Shown piece by piece: positions 22,211 to 34,549 of a stretch of 64,000 bases of DNA (position 1 is its first letter; each line of letters begins with the position of its first letter). The translations under genes were made by a program, and so were the position numbers. The notes beneath the pieces were generated by a model. That model had not been told where the DNA came from. It saw only the letters and a program-made list of their open reading frames with translations, and searched no databases. This DNA is from Climacium dendroides (Eukaryota; Streptophyta; Bryopsida; Hypnales; Climaciaceae), in assembly GCA_950106755.1 (NCBI GenBank), contig OX467083.1:46018555-46082554 (forward strand), written 5' to 3'.

Positions 22211-23027
22211 GGGTGGAACCTCCAGAATTGATGGCTCACGGTGCAAATCCTAAACCCTAAACCTGCATAATTGTTGACTCAGTTGCGTGGTTCACACAAG
22301 ATTAGTGTTGCTCTTGATGCAAACTCCATAGTTGCATTGACTTAAGAAATTGAGCAACTGCCAACTGAAAGCAAGAGTGAATAAGACAAAGAAAAAACTC
22401 AAAAAACTCCAGAAAATAATTCAAAGCTTAAGGCAAACATTAATATTTTGGAAAATCAGTGTATGCCATATTTTATTAGTTACATACGTGCCAAATTGTA
22501 GAAGTTGATGAGCATTTTTGCGAAAGATGCATCAAAGATGCCCAAATTGTCCAAGCTACTAAAAAATATAGGATAGTATAACTTTTATTTTAGGCACTTG
22601 ATTGGAAAAAAATTACATTTCCACTAAAAGAGTAAAAGTGTACATGTTCACAAACTTCACACATTGTGTCAAAAATTCATGAACATCTAAGTGACCAAAA
22701 TTGACTTCATAGAAACCTACCTAAATTCTCAATTGATCATTCAACAAACAATTGGTCTCAAGGGTTCAAGGTATAGATGGACAATTTCATTAAAATGGTG
22801 AAATTCCGCTACTTTAGTAGTTTTTATAGTTTAGAGTGAGTGGTCTGAAGTGTACAAACATATTAGATGTCTGAAATCTATACCATTCTTAGATGTATGA
22901 AATTTACATCTGTGTTAGATGTCGCTTTTATAATTCAAATCGTGCAATGTGAATAATGAAAGACTCTATTATACCCACTAAGGAGAGCTTTGGAGTAAAA
23001 TGTTCATTTGAATTTGAAAGTCAAGTT

Positions 23028-23226
23028 ATGGGGAATTTCATTAAAATGAAAAATATTTTGTGACTTTGACATTCCACAATTTAGACCGGGTGGTCTGAAA
23101 TCTAATACACTAATAGATTTGAAATCTAATACACTAATAGATTTGAGACCGCCTAGTCTAAATTGTGGGAATGGCACACTGTGAAAATGGCACATGGAAT
23201 ATTGTCATTTTAATGAAATTCCCCAT
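23028..23226. mobile_element. 199-bp MITE with 4-bp target duplication
   Basis: Ends ATGGGGAATTTCATTAAAA (from 23028) and its complement up to 23226 are near-perfect inverted repeats of about 21 bp. AGTT flanks both sides (23024-23027 and 23227-23230), a likely target duplication. Further inverted pairs (ATTCCACAATTTAGAC / GTCTAAATTGTGGGAAT) lie inside. The centre has two head-to-tail copies of a unit containing GAAATCTAATACACTAATAG. Non-coding. Confidence 0.8.
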
Positions 23227-24642
23227 AGTTACAATTGATCAATCTAATGAAATAAATTTCACTTTGTTTCTTATATATGCAACTTTCAAACTTAATTAGA
23301 TGAACTCATGATCAACTTAAAACCTTAATATTCCAAACCTTTAATGTGTGGATTGATTAATGAATTGAATCTTTAGGGTTCAATTAGTCTAGGATGGTGG
23401 AATGTGATCCATTGATCTTTAAATTAATACAATCACTTATTGAAGGTCAAGAAAAAACAATAGTAACATAACTGGAACTTTGAATTAATAGATTTCTCTT
23501 CCATACTTGATAAATAAATAAAACTGTGATGTGCACTTCTGGGACGTCGTGGCTCAAGTAGGCAACAACACTGGGGAGGTCGTGAGACCTCATGACTTAC
23601 TTTAGTACAAAAAATTGCAAGGATTTTATTTGTGACGATTTCCTTGCAACGTCTGGCAAATTTCAAAACACTTTGCAAAACTAATTCTCATAAAGTATTT
23701 TGAACAGATGAAGTCTCCAAGAATCACAATCAGGAAGAAAAGTAAAATGACGGATATCTCACCTCATTTCGATGAATAAATGTTGTTTCATGCATAATCT
23801 TCAGAATATACGAATTGGAAATAAAATCCAGGCTGTAGTGCATTGCTGTGGAGTGTGGACATCGCTACAGAATTTGGAGTATGGCTAAAAGTCCGCAGCT
23901 ATGGTAGGTTGATGTCCTGTAAGTACGCCCGTAAGTACGTCAGTGGGAGAGCACTTGAATTGGCAGCCTCCTTTACAGCATGGGATCAGAGTAAAGGTCG
24001 CAGGAGTCTGCACTTGCCAATTCGGGTGGTGGCACAGACTCCATCTGAAAGGGAATTGGAGTGATCGAAACAAGGCTAGATAAATCTCTCTTTCCATCTT
24101 TGCAGGATTCACCCAATTAATTCAGACACCCCAAACCCGGGCCCAAATCATCTCGACAGTCGACACCCACTTGACGGTTCATGCTTTAATTTATTAGATC
24201 GGTGCTATTGCGACCGGAAACTAGTCTGGAACTGGCAGTTAGGACGGTCAGCATAGCTAGTTCTAATGTTAACTGAACCACCTTACAGCTTGTATTCACT
24301 CGTTCATCACCTTCGGCAGCGTCGTTGAGTGCAACTATATTTCGAGAAAAATGCCGAAATTATGAGAAGTAGATTGATGCAGATCAAGTTGTTCTGCGGC
24401 CTGGGCTACGTCGCGACGATCCCGGCAAAGAATGCTAAGAAGTTCCATTGTGGCCTATTGACAGGTACTTCGCCAAGCACTTGCAAAATGCCTATTCTGT
24501 GATGACATCGCTCCACACTAGTGGTTCGCGCTAGAGGCTAGTGGAGGCAATCCCTTGGTGGCCGGCGAATCCACGTTCATTTGCATGCTACAGTTCTGCC
24601 CAAGCTTCACATTTGCTGGCAGCAATCAATACTTGATCATGC

Positions 24643-24704
24643 ATTGTGAAGGTTGACCCTGGAACGTACCAGTATACATACGTTCCAGGGCCAATCTTCA
24701 CAAT
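24643..24704. promoter_or_regulatory. 26-bp stem, 10-base loop hairpin upstream of the root-cap-domain gene
   Basis: Arms 24643-24668 and 24679-24704 are complementary at 24 of 26 positions, and 25 of 26 if G:U is allowed in RNA. The core stem CCCTGGAACGTA is perfect. It lies 200-260 bases before the start codon at 24904. It could be a small-RNA foldback, a dyad-symmetric protein site or the remains of a transposon end. Confidence 0.75.
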
Positions 24705-24903
24705 CAGTCATCTTTCAGGGCTTTCGATCTCAGCTGCAGGTCTGAGACCTCAGCTCACTGCTGGTCCCAGCTTGCTACCTTGCCTCTCGTCTTCCATCGA
24801 GAGCATACTGAGTTACATAGTGATAAAAAAAAACAGCTAGCTCGAGGCCCGAGGTGGCCTGGTGGTTCAATCTGTGATCGATCGATCGAACTCGAATTCG
24901 AAG

Positions 24904-26309
24904 ATGGCGTACTTCAATGTGAAACCGGCGATGATGGTGCTCCTGGTGGCCGTGGCGATCATGCTTGCCGTCAGCGAAGTGGCGGCGACGTCGGGCTACG
25001 GAGGTTCCACGAAGAGTCCACCGAGTAAGAGTCCTCCGAGCAAGAGCCCACCCAGCAAGAGTCCACCGAGCAAGAGCCCACCCAGCAAGAGTCCCCCAAG
25101 CAAGAGTCCCCCAAGCAAAAGCCCACCAGTTGACAGCCCACCGAGCAAGAGCCCGCCAGTTTACAGCCCTCCAGGACAGCACAGCCCTCCTTCCAGTCCC
25201 GGTCCCGACAAACGTAAGTGACTACATTCCAAATCAAGTTGATGATTCTAAATACATTGCTTACTGCGTTCACATAGTTTGCTCTGGAAGCAATCGCATA
25301 GACTGGGCTAGCTAGCTTGATTCAGCGTGAGGTTGATATATGCCGAGCTAGGGCAGAGGTGAATGATTATCATTCAAGGGCGTGCGTCTCTTTGCATTCT
25401 TCATCTCCTGTATCACTCATGAAACGGAACTGAATGTGCTCTAATCTGTGTTGATTAGTGGTATGAGGACTCGGATACATATTTCCAATTGTACACAACT
25501 AATCGAATAATGGCTTTGCATCTCGTCGATCTGCAGCGGACTGCAAGAAGAAGGGCGGCATGTGCGGCGACCCCAAGATCGTGGGCGGCGACGGCGTGGT
25601 GTTCTACTTCCACGGTCACAAGGACCAGGATTTCTGCCTCGTCTCCGACAGCGACCTGCACATCAACGCGCACTTCATCGGCAAAAGACCCGATGGACGA
25701 CAAAGAGATTTCACGTGGGTGCAGGCGCTGGGCTTCGTATTCCGAGACCACACGCTCACCATCGCCGCCAACAAGGTCGCCCACTGGGACGCTGCAGTCG
25801 ACCAGCTGCAGCTCACGTACAATGGCATCCCGTTCGCGCTGGGCACAGCCTCGTGGGCCTCCTCTGACGGCGCCTTGACGCTGACCCGCATTGGCGCCAC
25901 CAACGCGGTGGACCTGGTGATCCAAGAGAAGATGGGCGTGGCGTTGACGGTGGTGCCCATCGGCAAGGAAGAGAGCCGCGTGCACCGCTACGGCATCGGC
26001 GGCGACGACTGCTTCGCGCACTTCGACATGCAGTTCCGCTTCCACAACCTTTCTTCGACTGTTAACGGCGTGCTGGGCCAGACGTACCAGCCGGGCTTCG
26101 TGAATCCCGTGCAGCGCGGCGTGGCCATGCCCATCATGGGTGGCGCTGATCGTTTCTCCAGCTCTTCGCTGCTGGCGACGGATTGCCGGGTGTCTCAGTA
26201 CACTGCGCAGGCCATCCCTCAAGGCTCCGCCATGCCCTCCTTCATCGCCATGTGCGATAGCAGCGCGCTGCCCGCGGGCGCCCCCGGGGGACTCACCTGC
26301 AGACGCTGA
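24904..26309 (+). CDS. secreted root-cap-domain protein with SPPSK-repeat region
   Basis: Exons 24904-25213 and 25537-26309 join as PDK-P-DCKKKGGMCGD and give 360 residues. Residues 1-28 are a signal peptide (MVLLVAVAIMLAVSEVAA). Residues 38-72 are seven perfect SPPSK pentapeptides, followed by SPPVD, SPPSK, SPPVY and SPPGQ. Such Ser-Pro-Pro runs are targets for hydroxylation and glycosylation in extensin-like wall proteins. Residues from about 105 match the plant root cap / LEA-related domain: GGDGVVFYFHGHKDQDFCLV, HINAHFIGKRPDGRQRDFTW, VQALG, then VHRYGIGGDDCFAH and GVLGQTYQPGF. It is probably extracellular and acts at the wall or in mucilage; the domain's biochemical activity is not known. 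Exon 2 is GC-rich compared with its surroundings. The start is the first ATG, well placed before the hydrophobic core. Confidence 0.9.
25016..25170 (+). repeat. 15-bp coding repeat (SPPSK units)
   Basis: Tandem 15-mers of the form AGYCCNCCVAGCAAG code the SPPSK array. Third positions vary between units while the peptide stays fixed, so the array is not a fresh slippage product. Confidence 0.85.
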
Positions 26310-29300
26310 AGCTTTTCCTCATTGAATAGAGCTGGATGCATGTTCCGCGCCACTTTGGAAGTTGGGTGAATTGTTAGTTGATTTCTATGGGAGCAGATCG
26401 GCTCCCATTGCATGGGAATGGGAGTGACAGATTCCTATCCTCCGGTGGTGCTTTCTCGTGACTGGATTAAGAAGCTAGATTCTACATTGCGATTGAATTC
26501 TTTGCCGCATGGCATGCCTCATGTACATTCTGAGGTCTTAAATTTATGGATTTATTCATTGATTTTAAATCTTCACTCTTGGTTTATTCGTCTATCTTTT
26601 CCACTCTTTGAGTTTGAGTTTGGTGGAGTGGGACGAAAGGGTTGCTGAGCAGGTGGCCTCAATCACACAGGCAATAGCTAAGGTTATAATGTTATACAAT
26701 TACACAAAAGAAAAGGATATTGATTTAGTTGGCCGCACTTGAAAAGCAAGCTATTAGAACCTCTCTAAGTATTAATTTTGGAGTAAGTTTACTTTCTTAT
26801 CTTACTCTCTAAAATAATAACCTCTCTAAAAGAATATTGATTGCCTGCAAACTTCATTAATGTAAATGACCCTCCCTAATGTAATAACTTCTTTAATGTA
26901 ATAGAGTCAATTCAATCCCAGTCTAGCTACTTTAGTGAAGGTTTGCTGTAGTCCTATTTTTTATTTGACAATGTAATTAACAAGAGCAAAGCCCTGAAGT
27001 TTTTCCACATAGACAAATATTATTCAATTCAAAAGAAATCCGAGGATTTTTTTCAACCATTTGGGAATTGCAATTGAAGCGTAACCAAATCCCATAATTC
27101 CTATCTAGACAAGAAGACGGTAAGGAAACATCCATATGTTGTCAGCACAATTAATATGAAAATTTTGTCATGAAAATGCACGTAAGCCATGACAATCGGA
27201 GGATACTACATTGCTACATTGTGCCAATGTACAAGTGTACAACTCACTCAGCATCTAGAAGGATAAATTTCTTAATATACATTGTGCAATCCATGTGCAT
27301 GATCTATCTACAAATTTGCAAAAATACATTCTCAAAATAATTGAACATCTCTAAACCCTTTTAGCCCCACCATCATCAAGAGGGAGTTGGTGCCAAGAAG
27401 TTTGAACGACATAATCCTTTAGACTCATTACAAATGGTTTTTTATTCAGAGCGATAGAACAATATATTATATAATGTGTTATACATTGCTAATACCACTT
27501 CAAAGTCTTACAACTACATGCATTAATTAAGTTTTTTTTTGTGAAACAAATGAGAATTGAAGAGCCCACCACAATGTCTTGGAACATTGGTTAGTGTTTG
27601 TAGGAAAGCAAGTGGGCAATAACTATTGATAGAACTCTTGGATGCACCCCACAAGCGCAAATAGGTAGTAATGTAATGCACCTCACCAACATCCAAATAC
27701 ACAATATGTTCTCATAACTTGCTCTCTCTGCTACTATCAAAGCACCAAGGTAGAATAGCCCATTGTGGTCAGATGACCCATAGTAGACACCTAGGGAATG
27801 CCCCCATCATGGTTTATTTCAATATGTGAAATTTTGACCACAATATATGTCTTACGTAACAATAATGGAGTGATTAGTGGCTTCATTAGGAACTTCCTAC
27901 TTTTCAGTGTAAATTCATTGTAAGAATGAACTTTTTAGACTTTCTATGTTAGAAAATACAATGACTGCTTAGGTGAACAAAATGAACATGATAGATTCAT
28001 ATTTTGTTGGTACTAAGGTAGTTTACAGACTCTTTTGGGCCATAATGCATTGAATACTTCAAAAATTCACAACAAATTTATGCTTTGTAAAAAAAAACAT
28101 AATTCAATTGCTCTTACTATTTCTCAGACTTGTAATAATGTGGAAAAAAAATTGAAAAATTTCAGCAACATTATGAGGTCAAACTCCTAGTTCTGACCAC
28201 AATGGGTTTTATCTTATATTGTGGTCACGAAATTGCTAGAAACATCAACTTTGTTAACTTGGTGATATTCCATTAGTCTGCCACATTTCAAGTCACATAT
28301 TTTTATAGTTTTTCCTTACCAATTGAAATTAAGAATAAAATCATGACTTTGGGGATAATTATGTGATCAATCAAGTGTAATGAATGTCTGGAGAAAAATT
28401 TGAATAAAGTAGCCAAAACCTCAAGTTCTCTTTAATTCCACAATTATTTCTATTTCTATCAATTGATATGTTGTGGTTTTTTCTTCCATTTTTACTTGAA
28501 TTAATTCATGTTGGATTTTAGAATGCGAAAATTGTATCAATGTGTCACCTTGTAGAAATTCACTCCAAATAGCATTATAATATAGTTTAGGTTTTAGGTG
28601 TTATCTTCATCTATGAATTTTTTTTTCTAAAGGAAATCTTTGAAGTCTAAAACATTGAGGTTAATGATACTCACTTAGGCTAGATTTAGAAAACTTTATT
28701 CTATTGTAGATATTATATAAAGCACATAGTATCCTACCTTGAATTCTACAATGCCATGATCCAAGATTCATGCTCTTAGTGGAATAGCATTGTTTGTTCT
28801 TTATGAGTGTTTCCCAAAAATACCTTGTCATGATTTAAATAAGATTTTTCAAATCAAAGTCCTTAATCTTCTTTGAAATGTTCATGTTGTGCTTCTTGCC
28901 CCAAGTTGTTGTTAATGTGAATTTTTTTGTTATGTAAAAATATTTATCTAGATTGGGTTTGATTGAATACACTCAAAGAAAATGAATTCGAGGAAAATAA
29001 AAGGTTGTGATGAGAACCATGGTTCAATTCAATGATGGAGTTTGCTACCTATCTAGAGATTCATGCATCATGTCACAATTAAAGGGGATAGGTAGCAAGT
29101 TGAATGTACACCTTTCTTGCATTATCTCACTAAAAATATCAAGCCATGAGTGACATTAACATGTGACAAGCTAGTATAGATTGATATGTCTTCCTTGAGG
29201 TACAATAAAGAAAGGGCTCTTAGTCTTCTTCCTTATTCATATTGTAGATTTTTTGAGTCATAACAAATTGTGTACTATTAATTTGGAAATGAAAGTTTCG

Positions 29301-31284
29301 AAAGATGTTATCCTTCTTACTGTAATTTCAGAAAAATATCGTTGGTTCTATTTGAAATTTGTATGTGAAAGTTATACTTGATGGAACAAGAAGAGATAAA
29401 TTGCCATGAAGTTGGTAGAATTTTTAAATGCCTATAATAGTTTGGTTAGAAAGTATCTTGTTTTGAAAATTGGAATGATTATATATTGAATTATTATTTT
29501 TCCAAAAAGTTATAGAAATCTTAATTTAGAGTTAAGAAAAGAAAGATATGGACTTAGAAGAAAAATAGTCTAGAACTTCTATTTGGATTTATTAAAGATT
29601 AAAAATAAATAAGGATTTTAGATATGATTATTTTGAAGCAAGTTTGGGACTCAAAACAACCCAATATTTTAGGAATAAAAAGAACATGGAACACAAGTGT
29701 ACACAATCAAATTAATCAACTAAGTAATCATGCAAAATATGTAAAAAAATCAAATTGGATTATTGTAATACAAAAATTAGACCAATGGAATCCAAGACAT
29801 AGTAGTTATAAAAACAAATGCATATACTTGGAGATGATGGTCTTTAAAACTTTTTGGAACTCATATACATGAAATTGTTTTTAACTCATTGGCAATTGAA
29901 AATCATGATTTTTTTTTCTATAATGATAACTTTTTTATTTTACATGTATGCTACAAATTTGTGAAGTTCAAATAAACATTGTACCCCGAATTGTTTTTTC
30001 ATTCATGTATGTAAGTTGTACAATTAAGACTTCCTATTTCTACATATTTTCAAGATTGATTTAGGATACAATGATAAGAATAGTTCCCTCACCTTATGCA
30101 AACTATATACAACAACACTTCAATTGAAGAATTCATGACTTCACCAAGAAGATATCAAGAATAAAATTTAGCTTCGTCACAAACAGTGGTGATTCTAAGA
30201 ACAAGGTCAAATGAATGTTTTTTTCAAAAATAGAAGTTCATACATACCTAGAGTAACTTACCACATGCAACTCAATTGAATTGGTTCAAATAAAAAGTGA
30301 TAACAAGTTCACATTTACTTCTAAAGACAAAGACAAACTCACAATAGGACACTCACATAGGAAGCTTTATAATATAGATTTATCATTTCTCAAAGGGGAC
30401 AAAACTATGACTAACTTTTGACCAAATTAACTACTCTACACTACAAGAGTTAGCAATGAACATCCAAAATAATTTTGCTTCAACTAACAATTGTTATTTG
30501 AAGTCTCCAATGATCATTTTTTTATCAAGACTACGTCACCCTAATGTACAATGGTGGGATTGAAATTCTAGCAACAAGATCTACAATGCAAAAGCAGCCT
30601 TGCTCAAATATACAGAGTTGCTAACTGTAAAATAATGTTCATTGTTAAAATTTGAGTGAAGTTTAGGAATGAAATATGAATATTAAATGCAAATTAAAGT
30701 AGTAATAAGACCTCAAAGCTCAATAGATACATTTGTCAAATCTGAGCCATAATTTCAATATTCTAGTGCTGAATATTATGAATGCTCGTCTTAGGAAACC
30801 AACAAATCAGCCATCCCAGACATCAGCATGAGGGAGCTTCTGATTACAACACTTTTTTGACGAAGACACAAATACTGAAGCCAATCTAGCGAACGACACA
30901 TTGAGCAGCTAAGTTACTCATAACGACTTCAAAGGCTATCTGACGATTCCATTCTAAGGCAAAAGTTTGCAGAGACTTAGAGTTTCGTAGACTATATATG
31001 CGGAGGCTTGTTCCTTAAATCTTGCACCAAGAGTGATCACAGTGGCGGTTGCAACCTCAAAGATCTCAAAGGACTTGCAAACATTACCCCCTAAGTCCCC
31101 AAAATTAATGACAGCTTCCATTTCTAAATAAATCATTTAGGAAGGTAAGAAAATGCACCAAGATATCATACCCTCTAGAGATGTTTCAGCAACAGAAATC
31201 AATGTTTTGAAAGGTAGTATAATCGACTATTAGCTTCCAAAGAGGACTTCTATTTTTAGCTCAGTGGGTAAATATACTCACGGA
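26310..31284. other. AT-rich intergenic, no gene
   Basis: After the 3' region of the root-cap-domain gene there is nearly 5 kb of AT-rich DNA. The only defined unit is the MITE at 27759-28206. Open frames are short and random-looking. 30780-31284 is slightly less AT-rich and probably includes the 3' untranslated region of the IQD gene on the other strand. Confidence 0.55.
27759..28206. mobile_element. MITE family copy 1 (CCCATTGTGGTCAGA ends)
   Basis: 448 bp with a perfect 15-bp terminal inverted repeat, CCCATTGTGGTCAGA (27759-27773) and its complement (28192-28206). It aligns end to end with the copy at 39358-39796, sharing GTCTTA(C/T)(G/A)T(A/G)ACAA(T/C)AATGGAGTGA, TTTCAGTGT, TTTTGTTGGT and AATTGAAAAATTTCAGCAAC. 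No coding capacity. Confidence 0.8.
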
Positions 31285-34200
31285 CTATCTGTACAGCGCT
31301 GTTCTAACTTCAGAAGTGGGCGGTGTTACATCACCTTGACGGCTGCTCATGGACGACACAGATCGCTGGTCAGCACGGAGGCTGGGACTACGTTGAGCAG
31401 CACATCGAGAAGGCCGTTGCTGGACGACGGGCCCTGAGATTCCGATCATATTCTCATGAGAAATTGGTAAAGAAAATCGCCTCTTCGATGCCCATGCGTG
31501 GTCCTTCTCTGGCGTACCTGCAAAAAGTGTATTACTCAATTTCAGTTTTCTCTTTGCTGACTCGATCCAAGAATTCAGTTTGAGACTAGCAAAATTCGCA
31601 TTACATTTCTGGTAATTTGGCCGGTAGCTACAGCACAACATCTTGTGGTTGTCAACAAATTGAATGTTCATTGACATCTGGTTATGGGATTGCATTTTCC
31701 TCCTTAAGTTTCCTAGTGGCTTGTAAAGTGAAGCCAACAATTTGTCCAAATCTGGTGATATTTATTAGCCCAAAAACGAATGACAGCATACCTGGGCGTT
31801 GCTTCGGTGTGCTGTGAGAGCGCGCTTTGGCTTTGGCAGACTGCGTTGCTTGCATGTAGTTGGGGACCGAAGGAGAGCTTGCCAAGCTTTCATCGTCACG
31901 GCTCCTCACAGAGCCAGCGTGGCTTTGGCGAGTTCCATAACGAGTGGTGGCCTTGGAGACCTGACTTCCAGCTTCTTCGATGTCTTCTCTCCGGATAATG
32001 CTGGCGCGAGGGCTGGCTGAGCGGATGACTGTTTTGTAGGCTGAGGGAGGTGTTATAGGAGCTGATGTTCTCTGCATAGGACTGCACCCACCCTCCTTGC
32101 AGATTAGATTCGTAACATATTTACGAAAAAATTGCATCATGTTGATAAATTTGTAGACAAATATTCTAAAAACAAAGAAACTGTTATTTGCATGTTATTT
32201 GTGAACTCTGAAACTCAAGAATGAGTCATTTTTCGTAAACTTCCAAATCACAAAATCAAACTACAAGTGTCGAAACTGACCTTGGGGTGCGGTATTGACC
32301 GTTTGCGTACGGCGCGGTGCCGTTGCGAGTGTAACTTTCAGGGCTAATTCTCAAGCTCATTCTTGTTTGAGGAGGTGCTACTGACTGATTCCGGTACGAC
32401 GCTTGCTTGTTGTTGAGTCGAGGATCACCATGTGCTGGTTGCTTCTGTTGTGCAGTTTGATCAATGTCGGGGCTTCTGACGGAGTAGCCGTCGAACACAT
32501 CTTTGGAGACGGAGGAGCTGTCAAAGACGCGATTCTCCCATGGTCGCGCTGCCATCCATCTCTCCAACCAGCTCCAGCCCCAATGAGGTTTATCTGGCTC
32601 GCAGTCGATATACAGCTGGGACATCTGATTTGGGACCGCCTTCCACAACTGTCAGTACAAGTGTACTACCCACCGTATCTCAAGATTACATGCAACTAAT
32701 TAATTTCCAGGTTCTGCACGGAATTGAACACTCACTGACAAGACCGACCCAATAGCCGAGTAAAGGAGCTTTCTATCTGGTCAGTGAAGATACGACCACA
32801 AAACTGCTGAACAGATCTCGACAGTGTGGGAAGGCAGAGCATCTTTGTGTAGGCATGTGATTTTTGAATGTTAGACCGTTTATTCTATTTAGTGTATGGT
32901 ACCACCCGATATCGCAAGCCTACGATACACTATCAACACAAAGGTTCAGGATGGTGTTTCCAAGGTACACAATTTAGCAAAAGGAATTAGTTTTCTCTAT
33001 GGAACGCTATTTGGGTATTACAATAAACCATAGATGAGACTACATAGACTGAACGGTGTAGCGGCACGCATACCTGATGTGAGAAGGCATACGCTAATGC
33101 CCTTTCCCTTTTCAAAGCGGCCTCTTGTTTGAACTGCAATTTTGCTTGAATCTCCTCAGGGGTTTGAGTACTGTCATCCCAGCCTCCGTCCTGCCATTCA
33201 TAATCTGAATAGGTGAAACTCATGGAACTGAAGGTGCAGTCAGAATTTTTAAATCCAATAGGAAATGTATATGACTCTCGTGCCTACATATAACTATAGA
33301 ACGTACGTACCGTGGATTTCCTGGGACGATACTCTAGTTGTCTTCGCTCCAGTAGTTGCCTCTGCACAGCTTGGCCTTCATCTGACATTCGAACTCGGCG
33401 GGCACGAACACGGGCCTGTACCCTGACCAATGCTTGCATGCACCGGAGTGTAATAGTTGCTTGACGACGCACTGTGTGTCCTCGAACTAAAGCTTGTAAT
33501 CTTACTAAACCTTTGAGAGCTCGCAATGCTCGACGTGCCTGCAGGACCAGGAACATTCAAGAGTGATTTAGGCCGGAAATGAAAAGAAGCAGATCCATAC
33601 TGAATATCAGCAGGCAACTGATTTGAAACTCTTCTCATAGTATCATAATGCTCGAGGTACACTCATTTCCATTCGTTACAAGCCTCATATAAAAATAACT
33701 CCATAATTTTTGTTTCGAGTCTCCCGTGGATATATAAGTCAAGTAGAAGATTAACAGTACCGAGTCCACCCCGAGCACGTCAGTACATTGCTGTATAGAG
33801 GCAAATAATTATTATAAAATTGTTAGTAAGCGCAGGCACAGTTTATGTTTAAGATGGGCGCGCTGCTGACTTACTTTAAGACAAAAGTGCAAATTCCGAC
33901 ACCCCAAACTGAAACACATAGCAAGTATGTTTATATAAATTGATGGCAGAGACGAGATGTAGGTCTCATTGTAGTTCTTGAATGCGTTGTTTTTGTGCAT
34001 ACCAGGTATGCTCGAAATGCTGATTGTATTTTGATGGCTGCCAAATCTTCACGAGAGTATATGTGTGCCACCATGTAGTGCACTGGGGTGGTACTGCAGC
34101 TGGTTGCGAAAGATATGTCCGGCGTCCTGTAGGGGTCCGGGTCAGGATTCAGTTCTTGCTTGCTGTACTCCTCGTCGTTCTTGTCTGGTGCATTATAAGC

Positions 34201-34549
34201 CTTTGGTTCAATGCAAGACGGCTGATGCAATGACTTACCAAAGCTCCATCTCCTCCTGGTTTTGGGTTTGACCTGCCAGTAAGGAAGAAAATGTATTCGT
34301 TAGTACATCAGGAAAATACTCGAATCAAATCACTCACAAATGGAATCATGAGCAATTTGAGAGACTCTTTTACGAGGAGACGATACTTACAGGCACTTCA
34401 ACTAGGGAAATGTCCCTTGGAACAGTGTTAACAAATTTCGGAACAGTTTTGTTGACATCCTTCTCCTTCTCCTTGTCCCTGTCCTTGTCCTTCGATGGAG
34501 AACGAAATGCTTTTTTCACAGCGCTGAACCATGTTCCCTTCTTCCCCAT
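31285..34549 (-). CDS. IQD: IQ67-domain (IQD) calmodulin-binding protein
   Basis: Coding order is 34549-34391, 34272-34003, 33538-33311, 33190-33074, 32648-32281, 32081-31792, 31517-31285; all joins are in phase and give 554 residues. It begins [20 protein letters not shown], the usual IQD opening, followed by an Asp/Lys-rich run and RRRWSFGKS. The IQ67 domain spans about residues 128-200: [13 protein letters not shown], split by the family's typical intron from [20 protein letters not shown], then [20 protein letters not shown]. Further conserved blocks are [20 protein letters not shown] and [20 protein letters not shown]. The C-terminus is basic and Ser-rich and ends [12 protein letters not shown] proteins bind calmodulin and act as scaffolds at microtubules, plasma membrane or nucleus. 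For exon 4 the acceptor GAATGGCAG|GAC was chosen because the upstream CCTTCAG acceptor breaks the frame. Confidence 0.95.

Larger units (their letters stand above)
22211..24903. other. intergenic, MITEs and promoter of the root-cap-domain gene
   Basis: 22300-23500 is AT-rich with a 199-bp MITE at 23028-23226. 22780-22960 looks like a diverged relative of the same element (CATTAAAATG, TGGTCTGAA, TTAGATGT). 23500-24900 is less AT-rich and contains a strong hairpin (24643-24704). No gene could be supported. Confidence 0.5.

Noticed and set aside
22246..22262. CCTAAACCCTAAACC, resembling plant telomere repeat
   Set aside because: Only two units; more likely a leader telo-box than an interstitial telomere.
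25455..26222. 255-codon minus-strand frame opposite the root-cap domain
   Set aside because: Antisense shadow of a GC-rich exon; it lacks motifs, while the plus strand has clear domain homology.
33223..33234. Acceptor CCTTCAG before [10 protein letters not shown] as the start of IQD exon 4
   Set aside because: It breaks the reading phase from exon 3; the acceptor 33 bases downstream (ends before 33190) restores it and starts at DGGWDDS, as in other IQD proteins.
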